Shown: positions 41,678 to 50,780, counted from the stretch's first letter. The stretch is DNA of 64,000 nucleotides from Nonomuraea spiralis (GCF_014648435.1 NZ_BMRC01000010.1:248001-312000); one strand, 5' to 3'. Program-made: numbers and translations. The notes: generated by a model from the letters alone, not told the origin.

Positions 41678-43885
41678 ATGCCCAACCGCTTGTCGAACAT
41701 CGCCCGGCTGACGGTCGCCGCGGTGTCGGCCGGACTGCTGGCCGCGGCGATCACGCTGCCCGCCGTCGGCGGTACCGGCACACTGGTCGTCTCCGCCACC
41801 GAGGAGCTGAACCTCAAGCCGATGGTGCTGGAGGAGCCGCCACTCTCGCAGACCTCCACGGTGTACGACGCCGAGGGCAACGTGATCGCCCGGTTCTACG
41901 ACCAGAACCGCGAGGTCGTCCGGCTGGACCAGATCGCCGGCGTGATGCGGGCGGCGATCGTCGCGATCGAGGACGACCGGTTCTACGAGCACGGCCCGAT
42001 CGACGTGGAGGGCACGCTGCGCGCCCTGGTCACGAACTTCACCTCCAACCGGCTCAGCCAGGGCGGTTCGAGCATCACCCAGCAGTACGTCAAGCAGGTG
42101 CTGCTCAACGCGGCCGACAGCGAACAGGACAAGAACCGGGCCCTGGAGGCCAGCTACGCCCGCAAGCTCAAGGAACTGCGGTACGCGATGGGCGTCGAGC
42201 AGAAGTACGGCAAGGACGAGATCCTGCGCCGCTACCTCAACATCGCCTACTTCGGGGCGGGGGCCAACGGCGTGCAGGCGGCGGCCAGGCGCTTCTTCGG
42301 CATCCCGGCGGCCAAGCTCGACCTGGCCCAGGCCGCCACGCTGGCGGGCGCCGTGCAGGATCCGAACACGACCGACCCGAGCCGCGGGAAGAAGGCGCGC
42401 GCGCTGCTGCTCACCCGGCGCAACGTGGTGCTCGACCGGATGGCGGAGCTGGGCCGGATCACACCGCAGCAGGCGGCCACGGCCAAGGCGAAGAAGCTGG
42501 GCTTCCGTGACGTCCGGCAGCCCAACGGCTGCGGCGACAGCTCCTATCCGTACTTCTGCGAGTACGTCCGGCACGAGCTGCTCGGCGACCCGGCCTTCGG
42601 CCGTACGCAGCGGGCCAGGGAACGGGCCTTCGCCCAGGGCGGCCTGAAGATCTACACCACGCTGGACCCGAAGGCCCAGGCCGCCGCCGAGCAGGCCATC
42701 AAGAAGCACGTGAACGCCACGGACAACGCCCTGGCCGCCGAGGCCCTGGTCCAGCCCGGCACCGGCGCGATCAGGGCCATGGCCGCCAGCCGCGCCTACG
42801 GCTCCTCCGCCAGGAAGAAGCAGATCTCCTTCAACGCGGTGGCCGACATGCGGCACGGCGGGCTGATCGGCTTCCAGGCGGGCTCGACGTTCAAGACGTT
42901 CACGCTGGTCACCGCTCTCAAGCAGGGCATGAAGGTGGACGACGGCATCAACGTGGGCAACGGTTACAACGCCCCCTCCACCGCCTCCTTCAAGAACTGC
43001 CGCAAGGAGAACATCGGCGACCCGTCCTGGACGGTCACCAACGACGAGGGCTCGCCCGGCTTCAAGACGCTGCGCACCGGCACGTGGGGCTCGGTGAACA
43101 CCTTCTTCATGGCCCTTCAGGAGCGGGTGGGGTTGTGCCCGACGGTGGAGACGGCCAAGTCGCTGGGCATCGTCCGGGCCGACGGGAACAAGTTGCAGGA
43201 GTTCGAGACGTTCACGCTCGGCATCAACGAGACCGACCCGGTGACCGTGGCCAACGCGTACGCCGCCATCGCCGCGCGGGGCAGGTACTGCGAGCCGACG
43301 GCGATCACCAAGATCACCGACGCCGCCACCGGCCGGACGACCTCGTACCGGCCGTCGTGCCGCCAGGCGCTGGACCCGGGGGTCGCCGACGCGACCGCGC
43401 ACGTCCTGCAAGGGGTGTTCACCAAGGGCACGATGCGCTCGGTCGGCGGCATCGGACGCCCGGCGGCGGGCAAGACCGGCACCACCGACAAGTACGCCTC
43501 CGCCTGGTTCGCCGGGTTCACCCCGGATCTGGCGGGGGCCGTCAGCATCGGCGACCCGCGCGGGTCGCAGCGGCACAAGCTGGTCGGCACCACGATCGGC
43601 GGCCGGTACTTCCCCTACGTCGCCGGGGCCTCGCTGCCGGGGCCGATCTGGAAGGACACGATGACGGCGGCGCTGAAGGGCGTGCCCGCCAGGGCGTTCA
43701 CACCGCTCGACACCGACCGGTTCGGCGGTTGCGACGCCGACTGCGCCCCCGACCGCCCCACGCAGGACCCGGACCGCGTCCTCCCTGACCCCGACCAGGC
43801 GTTCCCCGGCCAGGACGAGGACCTGGACCTGGGCCTGGACCTGGACGACGCCGGGGAGGCGGGCGGGGCGGGGCGAATGAGGTGA
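41678..43885 (+). CDS. Bifunctional class A penicillin-binding protein
   Basis: Peptidoglycan glycosyltransferase/transpeptidase, about 735 residues. A signal anchor near the N-terminus is followed by a GT51 domain (IEDDRFYEHGPIDVEGTLRAL, GGSSITQQYVKQVLL, RYLNIAYFGAGANGVQAAA) and a transpeptidase domain with SxxK in GSTFK, SxN in SVN and KTG in AGKTGTTDKYASAWFAG. The tail is acidic (DPDQAFPGQDEDLDLG). ATG at 41678 has GGAGG about 10 bases upstream. The inactive transpeptidase paralog at 17.0-18.3 kb is similar over its C-terminal half. Intact catalytic residues indicate an active enzyme. Confidence 0.97.
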   Translation: MPNRLSNIARLTVAAVSAGLLAAAITLPAVGGTGTLVVSATEELNLKPMVLEEPPLSQTSTVYDAEGNVIARFYDQNREVVRLDQIAGVMRAAIVAIEDDRFYEHGPIDVEGTLRALVTNFTSNRLSQGGSSITQQYVKQVLLNAADSEQDKNRALEASYARKLKELRYAMGVEQKYGKDEILRRYLNIAYFGAGANGVQAAARRFFGIPAAKLDLAQAATLAGAVQDPNTTDPSRGKKARALLLTRRNVVLDRMAELGRITPQQAATAKAKKLGFRDVRQPNGCGDSSYPYFCEYVRHELLGDPAFGRTQRARERAFAQGGLKIYTTLDPKAQAAAEQAIKKHVNATDNALAAEALVQPGTGAIRAMAASRAYGSSARKKQISFNAVADMRHGGLIGFQAGSTFKTFTLVTALKQGMKVDDGINVGNGYNAPSTASFKNCRKENIGDPSWTVTNDEGSPGFKTLRTGTWGSVNTFFMALQERVGLCPTVETAKSLGIVRADGNKLQEFETFTLGINETDPVTVANAYAAIAARGRYCEPTAITKITDAATGRTTSYRPSCRQALDPGVADATAHVLQGVFTKGTMRSVGGIGRPAAGKTGTTDKYASAWFAGFTPDLAGAVSIGDPRGSQRHKLVGTTIGGRYFPYVAGASLPGPIWKDTMTAALKGVPARAFTPLDTDRFGGCDADCAPDRPTQDPDRVLPDPDQAFPGQDEDLDLGLDLDDAGEAGGAGRMR

Positions 43886-43918
43886 CCCCCGGCCCGGTCC
43901 CATAACCCCGACCGGGGG
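43886..43918 (+). terminator. Terminator after the PBP gene
   Basis: CCCCCGG (43886-43892) and CCGGGGG (43912-43918) pair as a 7-bp GC stem directly after the stop codon; the inner GGT/ACC can extend it. Confidence 0.6.
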
Positions 43919-43956
43919 ATCAAGAGCTATACGACAGGCGGCGTACCCGGCCCATA

Positions 43957-43993
43957 CCCTCGATGAGTCCGCACATCTCCGCCTCATCGAGGG
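43957..43993 (+). promoter_or_regulatory. Ribosome-binding-site-occluding hairpin before Cu-Zn SOD gene
   Basis: CCCTCGATGAG (43957-43967) and CTCATCGAGGG (43983-43993) are perfect 11-bp inverted arms with a 15-base loop. The right arm contains GAGGG, the Shine-Dalgarno of the gene starting at 44004. Folding would hide it, so the hairpin may control translation. A DNA operator with the same symmetry is the alternative. Confidence 0.6.
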
Positions 43994-44003
43994 ACGGTTC
44001 GCC

Positions 44004-44630
44004 ATGCCCAAGGCACGGACGTTCGACCGGATGCGCCCGGCGCTCAGCCGGACACACCTGGCACTCTGCCTCGCGCTCGCCGCCGGGGTCGCCACCATCG
44101 GCGCGGGCGCGGTCGCCGACGCCACCGCGTCGCGGCAGGGCGACCCGCGCCCGGTGGTCATCCGGGACACCCGCGGCGTCGCCGTCGGGCGGCTCAGCAT
44201 CCTGCGCGAGGGGTTCGGTACGGCGCGCGTCTCGGTCTCGGTCAAGGGCCTGACGCCCGGCTTCCACGGCTTCCACATCCACACGACGGGCGTCTGCGAC
44301 CCCAAGGCCGTCGATCCCGCGACCGGCCAGGTCTCCCCCTTCTTCACCGCCGGAGGCCACTTCGACCTGGCCGGCGGCACCCACGCCGGGCACGCGGGCG
44401 ACCTGCCGCCGCTGCTGGTCGGCAAGGACGGGTCGGGCGCGGTGTCGGTCGTCACCGACCGGTTCGGGCTGCGCGAGCTGACCGACGCCGACGGCAGCGC
44501 GGTCGTCGTGCACGCGCTCCCCGACAACCTGGCCAACATCCCCACCCGCTACGCCCCCTCCGGCCCGGACGAGGCCACGCTCAGGACGGGCGACGCGGGC
44601 GGCCGTACCGCCTGCGGCGTGATCAAATGA
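44004..44630 (+). CDS. Secreted Cu-Zn superoxide dismutase-like protein
   Basis: 208-residue SodC-type protein with a signal sequence (LALCLALAAGVATIGAGAVA). Copper/zinc ligands are visible: His pair in GFHGFHIHTTG, His in GGHFD, bridging and zinc His in HAGHAGDLP with Asp, and a His in VVVHAL. The structural disulfide Cys are in GVCD and TACGVI. Removes extracellular superoxide. Ligands all look present, so activity is likely. Start ATG at 44004. A hairpin covers its ribosome-binding site. Confidence 0.92.
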   Translation: MPKARTFDRMRPALSRTHLALCLALAAGVATIGAGAVADATASRQGDPRPVVIRDTRGVAVGRLSILREGFGTARVSVSVKGLTPGFHGFHIHTTGVCDPKAVDPATGQVSPFFTAGGHFDLAGGTHAGHAGDLPPLLVGKDGSGAVSVVTDRFGLRELTDADGSAVVVHALPDNLANIPTRYAPSGPDEATLRTGDAGGRTACGVIK

Positions 44631-44741
44631 CGGAACGGCGGGCTCCCCGGACGGCGCGACGCGCGTGAGGGCCGCCACGGCCGGGCGGCGGGGTGCGGCT
44701 AGTCTCGTGCCGTAACGCCGCCGACCGTGGGAGTCACCGTC

Positions 44742-45074
44742 ATGATCTTCATCACCGCGAAGTTCCGCGTCCTGCCCGAGTACGCCGGCCGCTGGCCGGA
44801 GCTCTCCGCCGAGTTCACCGAGGCCACCCGCGCCGAGCCGGGCTGCCTGTGGTTCGACTGGTCGCGCAGCCTCGACGACCCGGCCGAGTACGTCCTGGTC
44901 GAGGCGTTCCGCGACGGCGACGCCGGGGCCGCGCACGTGAACTCGGCGCACTTCAAGCAGGCCCAGCAGGTGTTGCCCGGCTACCTGGCCGAGACGCCGC
45001 GGATCGTGAACGCGACCGTCCCGCAGGACGACTGGTCGCTGCTCGGCGAGCTGGCCGTCCCCGAGCGGGGCTGA
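44742..45074 (+). CDS. ABM-domain quinol monooxygenase-like protein
   Basis: 110-residue dimeric ferredoxin-like protein of the antibiotic biosynthesis monooxygenase family (MIFITAKFRVLPEYAGRWPE..EPGCLWFDWSRSLDDPAEYVLVEAFRD..AHVNSAHFK). Similar YgiN-type proteins oxidise quinols or simply detoxify. ATG 44742 has GGGAG 9 bases upstream; GTG 44727 is the other option. Confidence 0.85.
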   Translation: MIFITAKFRVLPEYAGRWPELSAEFTEATRAEPGCLWFDWSRSLDDPAEYVLVEAFRDGDAGAAHVNSAHFKQAQQVLPGYLAETPRIVNATVPQDDWSLLGELAVPERG

Positions 45075-45131
45075 CCGTTCACACCCGTACCACCAGCGCG
45101 GGGTCCAGCGCCGGACGGCGGTCACGGGGGC

Positions 45132-46001
45132 TCAGAGGTGGGGGCGGAAGGCCGCGGCGTGGGCGGTGGCCCAGGCGGCGAAGGTGCGGGGCGGACGGCC
45201 GAGCACCGTGGCCGCGTCCCCGGTGACCGGGTGCTGCGGGTGCTCGGCATGGCGCGCGTACCTGGCCAGCAGGGCGCGGACGAACGGCTCGGGCAGGCCG
45301 CCCGCGACCATGTGCCGCCCCGCCGCCTCCGGCGGGATCTCCTCGAAGCGCAGCGGGCGGCCGATCGCCTCGCCGATCACGGCCACCATCCGGGCGTGGG
45401 TCAGCGACTCGGGCCCGGTCAGTTCGAGCCGGCGCCCGGCATGCCCGCCGAGCAGCGCCCTGGCCGCGATCTCGACCAGGTCCCGCTCGTCGATCGGCAC
45501 CTCCTGGAAGCCGGCGTAGATGTACCGGACGACGTCGCCGGCGCGGATCTGCGGGGCCCACGCCTGGAGGGCGTTCCCGGCGAAGGAGGCGGCGCGCAGA
45601 CTGGTCCACTCCAGGCCGCCGGCCATGGCGGCGGCCTCGGCCTCCGCGTTCCGGTCGCCGCGGAAGCGGGAGGGCTGCTCGTCGAGGGGGTCGTCGGCGT
45701 TCATCGCGGACAGGGCGACCACCCGGCGCGCCCCGCGCTCGGCGGCGCGGGCGAGCAGGGCGGGCGCGGCGTCGCCGATGGCGCGCGGGTGCAGGAACAC
45801 GGCGGTGACGCCGTCCAAGTGCTCGGCCAGGGTCTCGGGACGGGCCGGGTCGCCCTCGACGGCCTCGGCCCCGGCGGGCAGGCGCACCCCGGCCGCGGAC
45901 CGGGTGATGGCACGTACCTTGGCCCCTTGGGCGGTGAGCAGCTCGACCAGCGGACGTCCGAGGGCGCCGGTGGCGCCGGTGATGAGGATGTTGTCGTTCA
46001 T
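45132..46001 (-). CDS. NmrA/epimerase-type NAD(P)-binding protein
   Basis: 289 residues: ILITGATGALGRPLVELLTAQG cofactor motif, VVALSAMNADDP, LELTGPESLTHARM. An atypical SDR similar to SDR/NmrA partners of ECF41 sigma factors. TGTCACA, the known ECF41 -35 element, occurs on the minus strand at 46031-46037, 30 bases before the start, which suggests control by the sigma factor at 46.8 kb. ATG at 46001. Confidence 0.85.
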   Translation of the reverse strand: MNDNILITGATGALGRPLVELLTAQGAKVRAITRSAAGVRLPAGAEAVEGDPARPETLAEHLDGVTAVFLHPRAIGDAAPALLARAAERGARRVVALSAMNADDPLDEQPSRFRGDRNAEAEAAAMAGGLEWTSLRAASFAGNALQAWAPQIRAGDVVRYIYAGFQEVPIDERDLVEIAARALLGGHAGRRLELTGPESLTHARMVAVIGEAIGRPLRFEEIPPEAAGRHMVAGGLPEPFVRALLARYARHAEHPQHPVTGDAATVLGRPPRTFAAWATAHAAAFRPHL

Positions 46002-46058
46002 GCCCCCTGAGAGAGCCGCGGGGCGCGAAGTGTGACATCCGGACCGCCCGGCGGGCGT

Positions 46059-46691
46059 TCAGAACCCGATGGCCTCGCGGAGGAGCAGCACGGTGCCGCG
46101 TCCGGGCTGGTATTCCGCGTTGAGGACGAGCAGGCGGTTGACGGCACTGGGCCAGCCGTGGACCTCCTGCGTACGGGCGTTCTCCAGCGGCAGGCAGTGG
46201 TCCTCGACGCGACGCAGCGCGGTGCTCAGGTCGGGCACCACCTTCTGCGCCCCGACGATCCAGATCGCGCGCGCGGCGCCACCCGCGTAGCTGGGAAGCT
46301 GGCTTCCGCTGCCCGAGGCGACCACGAGGGAACCGGTCTCGGTGACCGCGTGGACGCTGCCCACGACGACGTCGGGGCTGGCCCGCAGCCGCCGGATCTC
46401 CTCCGCCCGGGTGGCGCGGTCCATGGCCAGGGTGCGCGGTTTGACGGCGTCGTACCGGCCGCCGGTGTTGATGTCGGCGTCGATGCCGGACAGGCGGAGG
46501 GTCTCGCTGGCCCCGGTGAACACGCTGGCGCCGTCGGGGATGAGCTCCTGGACGCGGACACGCGCGGCGGCGGCGTCATCGAGGATCTCGACGGTGAAGC
46601 CGTGCGCGGTCAGCGCCGCCGCCGCCCGTTCCAGACGCTCGGCGGTCGCCGCGTCGGCGAACGTGGTCTCCGGAATCAAGGTGGTCGTCAT
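46059..46691 (-). CDS. LUD-domain protein (LutC-like)
   Basis: 210 residues with the LUD domain: VHAVTETGSLVVASGSGSQLPSYAGGAARAIWIVGAQKVVPDLSTAL. LUD proteins occur in lactate utilisation complexes, but this single-domain version has no LutA/LutB partners, so its role is open. ATG at 46691. It diverges from the ECF41 sigma gene, with mirrored promoter-like sequences between them. Confidence 0.85.
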   Translation of the reverse strand: MTTTLIPETTFADAATAERLERAAAALTAHGFTVEILDDAAAARVRVQELIPDGASVFTGASETLRLSGIDADINTGGRYDAVKPRTLAMDRATRAEEIRRLRASPDVVVGSVHAVTETGSLVVASGSGSQLPSYAGGAARAIWIVGAQKVVPDLSTALRRVEDHCLPLENARTQEVHGWPSAVNRLLVLNAEYQPGRGTVLLLREAIGF

Positions 46692-46755
46692 GTCTGAGAG
46701 CTCCCTGTTCGCTGGATGATGTGCTGGTCTCAGCGGTTCGACAACGCGGCCCCGA

Positions 46756-46788
46756 GGAATGTCAGGCCGGTACGCCGCCTCACATTCC
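46756..46788. promoter_or_regulatory. Mirrored ECF-type promoter elements
   Basis: GGAATGTCAGG (46756-46766) and CCTCACATTCC (46778-46788) are inverted copies matching at 10 of 11 positions with an 11-base spacer. Each reads as a TGACATT/TCACATT-like -35 pointing outward, to the LUD gene (minus) and the sigma gene (plus). CGTA/CGTC-like -10 elements follow downstream on each side. This agrees with ECF41 autoregulation. Confidence 0.55.
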
Positions 46789-46845
46789 GGCGTCCCGTCC
46801 TGTCGTACCGGTGAGGACAACCCGACAGAGGGAGCGACGGCCGCC

Positions 46846-47748
46846 ATGACCACCCGATCCGACCCGAGCCTGGACGCGATCATGAGCGAGCGGCGTCACC
46901 TGACCAATCTCGCCTACCGGCTGCTGGGCTCGCTGGCCGAGGCCGAGGACGCCGTGCAGGAGACCTACACCCGCTGGTACGCCATGTCCCGGCAGGAGCA
47001 GGACGCCATCAGGTCCCCCGGCGCCTGGCTGACGACGGTCGCCAGCCGCGTCTGCCTCAACCTGCTCGGCTCGGCACGGGCCCGGCGCGAGACCTATGTG
47101 GGCGAATGGATCCCCGAGCCGCTGCCCGACGGCACCGCCGCCGACCCGGCCGACCGGGTCACCCTGGACGAGTCGGTCAACATGGCTTTCCTGGTCGTGC
47201 TGGAGTCGATGACCCCGGCCGAACGTGTCGCGTTCGTCCTGCACGACGTCTTCTGCCACTCCTTCGCCGAGGTGGCCGAGATCGTCGGCCGCACCCCGGC
47301 GGCCTGCCGCCAGCTGGCCTCCTCGGCCCGCCGCCGCGTACGGGCCGCGCGGCCTTCCCCGACCGCGACGGCCCGGCCGGTCGGCGGCGGCGGCGGTGTC
47401 GTCGTCAGGGAGTTCAAGCAGGCGTGGGAGGCCAAGGACATCGGCGCGCTGATCGCGCTGCTCGATCCCGACGCCACGGCGGTCGCCGACGGCGGCGGTC
47501 GCGCCACCACGTTCCGGCACCCCATCGAGGGCGGTGAGCAGATCGCCCGCGCCTGGATGGAGATCGCCCGCCGCAGGCCCGACGACATGACGTTCCTGGA
47601 GCGTACGGTCAACGGCCAGCCCGGTCTGGTGGCCGAGCAGGGCGGCGCCGTCGTGACGGTGTTCGCGTTCGAGGTGGCGGGCGACCGGATCAAGCACATC
47701 TGGGTGATCCGCAACCCCGACAAACTCCGCCACTGGACGACGGCCTGA
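46846..47748 (+). CDS. ECF41-type sigma factor with SnoaL-like C-terminal domain
   Basis: 300-residue extracytoplasmic-function sigma factor. Sigma region 2 includes LAYRLLGSLAEAEDAVQETYTRWY; region 4 includes FVLHDVFCHSFAEVAEIVGRTPAACRQLASSARRRV. A C-terminal SnoaL/NTF2-like domain (VREFKQAWEAKDIGALIALLDPDATAV..) ends with NPDKL, the motif typical of ECF41, where this domain acts as a built-in modulator in place of an anti-sigma factor. ATG 46846. Known ECF41 targets are their own gene and nearby COE (carboxymuconolactone decarboxylase, oxidoreductase or epimerase) genes, and NmrA and LUD genes lie next door. Confidence 0.95.
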   Translation: MTTRSDPSLDAIMSERRHLTNLAYRLLGSLAEAEDAVQETYTRWYAMSRQEQDAIRSPGAWLTTVASRVCLNLLGSARARRETYVGEWIPEPLPDGTAADPADRVTLDESVNMAFLVVLESMTPAERVAFVLHDVFCHSFAEVAEIVGRTPAACRQLASSARRRVRAARPSPTATARPVGGGGGVVVREFKQAWEAKDIGALIALLDPDATAVADGGGRATTFRHPIEGGEQIARAWMEIARRRPDDMTFLERTVNGQPGLVAEQGGAVVTVFAFEVAGDRIKHIWVIRNPDKLRHWTTA

Positions 47749-47839
47749 AGCACGTCCGGCAGCACAGCCGCCCCCTCGGGACCCGCCGACAATGGGGCCT
47801 TTATCCGCATCGGAGCGGCGGGAGGCTACCCTGCGGCCC

Positions 47840-48619
47840 ATGCACACCCAGTCACTCGCCCCCGCTCCGGCCCTCGGCCCCAGGCTCATCAGAGCCGAGA
47901 TCCTCGTCGTGCTGTCGGTCTCGCTCGGCGCCAGCGCGGTGCTTTCGCTGGTCCGGCTGATCGGCGCGCTGACCGCGCCCCGGGAGCTGAAGGGGCAGCA
48001 GGCCGTGCTCGTCGGGTCGCTGGCCCCGGGGCGGCCGTGGCTGGACCTGACGTTGCAGCTCGTCGACATCGCGATCTCGGTGGCTCCGGTGGCGCTGGTG
48101 GCGTACCTGCTGGTCCGGTCGGGCGAGTCGTTGCGGACGATCGGGGTGGACCTGCGCGAACCGGGCCGCGACACGCTGCGCGGCGCGCTGCTCGCGGCGG
48201 CGATCGGCGGCTCGGGGCTGGCCTTCTACCTGGTGGTCCAGGCGATCGGCGTCAACCTGACGGTGGTGCCGGGGCAGTTGCCGGACGTGTGGTGGCGGGT
48301 GCCGGTGTTGCTGCTGGCCGCCGTGCAGAACGGGGTGCTGGAGGAGGTTCTGGTCGCCGGTTACCTGCTGCACCGGCTGGACCAGGCGGGCTGGGGGCCG
48401 TGGCGGGCGGTGGCGGTGTCGGCGGTGTTGCGGGGGTCGTACCACCTGTATCAGGGGTTCGGGGGGTTCGTCGGGAATGTGGTGATGGGCCTGGTGTTCG
48501 GGCGGCTGTACCAGCGATGGGGGCGGGCGATGCCGCTGGTGGTCGCGCACACGCTGATCGACGCGGTGGCCTTCGCCGGGTACGCCGCGCTGCACGGCAA
48601 GGTGAGCTGGCTCCCCTGA
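47840..48619 (+). CDS. CPBP-family intramembrane protease
   Basis: 259-residue membrane protein with about eight helices. CPBP (Abi/CAAX) motifs: EE in GVLEEVLVAGYL, the SYHLYQGFGG region (usual R/H-containing motif 2), and HTLIDAVAF as motif 3. Family members cleave membrane-embedded substrates or process bacteriocin-like peptides. ATG at 47840. Function unknown; monocistronic. Confidence 0.88.
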   Translation: MHTQSLAPAPALGPRLIRAEILVVLSVSLGASAVLSLVRLIGALTAPRELKGQQAVLVGSLAPGRPWLDLTLQLVDIAISVAPVALVAYLLVRSGESLRTIGVDLREPGRDTLRGALLAAAIGGSGLAFYLVVQAIGVNLTVVPGQLPDVWWRVPVLLLAAVQNGVLEEVLVAGYLLHRLDQAGWGPWRAVAVSAVLRGSYHLYQGFGGFVGNVVMGLVFGRLYQRWGRAMPLVVAHTLIDAVAFAGYAALHGKVSWLP

Positions 48620-48782
48620 CACCGGCCCGCAAACCACGCAAGCCGTTTGCGCAGTTAACGCAAGAAGCCGATAGAGACGAGAAGCTCGACAACAACGTTA
48701 CGAAACTCTTTCGCACGAGCCTTGTGTCCCGGGGTCGTGGGGTCCTACTGTCACCTCACCCCCCGAGAGAATCGAGCTTGCG
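48620..48782 (+). promoter_or_regulatory. AT-rich region with LacI-type operator candidates before the GH87 gene
   Basis: CGAAACTCTTTCG (48701-48713) is a 5-bp inverted repeat (CGAAA/TTTCG) with a 3-base spacer, like the sites near the GH3 gene. TTGCGCAGTTAACGCAA (48647-48663) is a second inverted repeat. A promoter TTGTGT (48722-48727)-N18-TACTGT (48746-48751) is possible. The region is lower in GC than its surroundings. Confidence 0.45.
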
Positions 48783-50780
48783 ATGTCACGCACGAGCACA
48801 TCGAGGAGAGTCGTGGCGGTGCTCGCCGCGGCTCTCGGCCTCCCCCTCGCGCCGCTCGCCGCCCCCGCCCAGGCCGCCGCCACGGGAGCGCGGCCGGTGG
48901 TGACGCGGGCCGCCCTCGACCCGGCGCTGGTGGCCGGCAGGGGCGCGCGCGTCGGCTTCGCCGAGCAGGAGGCCGAGAACGCCGCGACGGACGGCACGGT
49001 CATCGGCCCCGACCGCTCCGCGTACACGCTGCCCGCCGAGGCGTCCGGGCGGCGGGCCGTCAGGCTGACACCCGGGCAGCACGTCGAGTTCACGCTCCCG
49101 GCCGCGGCCAACGCGATCACCGTGCGCTACAGCATCCCCGACGCGCCCTCGGGCGGCGGCATCACCGCGCCGCTCGACGTGGCCGTGAACGGCAGGCGCA
49201 CCGCGACCATGACGCTGACCTCGCAGTACTCGTGGCTCTACAACCAGTACCCGTTCACCAACGACCCCGGCGCCGACCTGCTGCACCCCGACTGGTGGAT
49301 CACCGAGTGCTCCTGCGTGCCCGCCGCGACCACCCCGGCCCCGGCGATCGCCAAGCCGTTCCGGCCCAGCCACTTCTACGACGAGCAGCGCCTGCCGCTC
49401 GGCCGGACGTACCGGGCGGGTGACCGGATCCGGCTCACGGCGAGTTCCGGCGCCGCCTGGACGGTCGTCGACCTGCTGGACTCCGAGCTCGTCGCCCCGC
49501 CGCGGATCGAGCCGCGCGCGGCGAACGTGCTGGCCTTCGGCGCCGACCCGACCGGCCGCCGGGAGTCCTCGGCCGCCTTCGACCGGGCCGTCGCCTTCGC
49601 CCGGCGCGCCCACCTGAAGGTGTACGTCCCGCCCGGCACGTACCAGGTGAACCGGCACATCGTCGTGGACGACGTGACGATCATCGGCGCGGGAAGCTGG
49701 TACACGATCATCAAGGGCCGCCAGGTCACGCTGGACACCCCGGCGCCCGACGGCTCGGTCCACACCGGCGTCGGCTTCTACGGCAAGGACGCGAAGGACG
49801 GCGGCAGCGGGAACGTGCACCTGTCCGGGTTCGCGATCGAGGGCGACGTACGCGAGCGGATCGACACCGACCAGGTCAACGGCATCGGCGGCGCGATGAG
49901 CGACTCCACGATCGAGGGCCTCTACATCCACCACACGAAGGTCGGCCTATGGTTCGGCGGCCCGATGAGCGGCACCCGCGTCACCGGCAACGTGATCGCC
50001 GACCAGATCGCCGACGGGCTCAACTTCCACACCGGCGTCACCGGCTCGGTCGTGTCGGACACCTTCGTCCGCAACTCCGGCGACGACGGCCTGGCGATGT
50101 GGTCGGAGAAGACGGCGAACGCGCGCAACACGTTCGACCACAACACCGTGCAGACGCCGGTGCTGGCCAACGGCATCGCCCTCTACGGCGGCACCGACAA
50201 CACCGTCTCGGCCAACCTGATCGCCGACCCCGTACGTGAGGGCAGCGCCCTCCAGGTCGGCTCCCGCTTCGGCGCCGAGCCGTTCGCGGGCCGCCTGGAC
50301 ATCACCGGCAACACCACCGTCCGGGCGGGCACGTACGAGCTGAACTGGAACATCGGCCTCGGCGCGATCTGGTTCTACGCCCTGGAGCACGACATCGACG
50401 CCGACGTCCGGGTGACCGGCGACCACTACCTGGACAACACCTACAACGCCGTCATGCTGGTCGCCGACTGGCCGGTCAAGGACCTGTACTCCATCAAGAA
50501 CCTGCACTTCGAGGACATCAGGGTGGACGGCACCGGCACCTCGGTGCTCAGCGCCCGCGCCGCCGGCTCGGCCACCTTCGCGAACGTGGACGCGCGCAAC
50601 GTGGGCGCGGTCCCGGTCAACAACTGCGGCACCTTCCACTTCACCCCGGCGGGCTCGGAGTTCTCCCTGGCCGACGGCGGCGGCAACGACGGCTGGCTGG
50701 CGCCCTGGCTCCTCCCCAACACGCTCACCTGCGACGACCGCCCGCCGGTCACCCCGCCCCCGGCTCCTTCTCCCTGGTGA
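48783..50780 (+). CDS. Secreted alpha-1,3-glucanase/mycodextranase-like (GH87)
   Basis: 665-residue exported enzyme. Signal peptide to APAQAAA; then a CBM35-like sandwich (FAEQEAENAATDGTVIG..); then a right-handed beta-helix with FGADPTGRRESSAAFDRAV, VPPGTYQVNRHIVV, NGIGGAMSDSTIEGLYIHHTKVGLWFGG, ADGLNFHTGVTGS and GDDGLAMWS. The three Asp in ADG and GDDG match the acidic residues of GH87 enzymes. GH87 members hydrolyse alpha-1,3-glucan (fungal wall) or mycodextran. The family name comes from recognised motifs and should be confirmed by alignment. A fungal-wall target would fit the chitin-active enzymes elsewhere in the window. Confidence 0.82.
   Translation: MSRTSTSRRVVAVLAAALGLPLAPLAAPAQAAATGARPVVTRAALDPALVAGRGARVGFAEQEAENAATDGTVIGPDRSAYTLPAEASGRRAVRLTPGQHVEFTLPAAANAITVRYSIPDAPSGGGITAPLDVAVNGRRTATMTLTSQYSWLYNQYPFTNDPGADLLHPDWWITECSCVPAATTPAPAIAKPFRPSHFYDEQRLPLGRTYRAGDRIRLTASSGAAWTVVDLLDSELVAPPRIEPRAANVLAFGADPTGRRESSAAFDRAVAFARRAHLKVYVPPGTYQVNRHIVVDDVTIIGAGSWYTIIKGRQVTLDTPAPDGSVHTGVGFYGKDAKDGGSGNVHLSGFAIEGDVRERIDTDQVNGIGGAMSDSTIEGLYIHHTKVGLWFGGPMSGTRVTGNVIADQIADGLNFHTGVTGSVVSDTFVRNSGDDGLAMWSEKTANARNTFDHNTVQTPVLANGIALYGGTDNTVSANLIADPVREGSALQVGSRFGAEPFAGRLDITGNTTVRAGTYELNWNIGLGAIWFYALEHDIDADVRVTGDHYLDNTYNAVMLVADWPVKDLYSIKNLHFEDIRVDGTGTSVLSARAAGSATFANVDARNVGAVPVNNCGTFHFTPAGSEFSLADGGGNDGWLAPWLLPNTLTCDDRPPVTPPPAPSPW

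Noticed and set aside
46059..46691. Lactate utilisation operon (lutABC)
   Set aside because: Only a single LUD-domain gene is present; no lutA or lutB neighbours.
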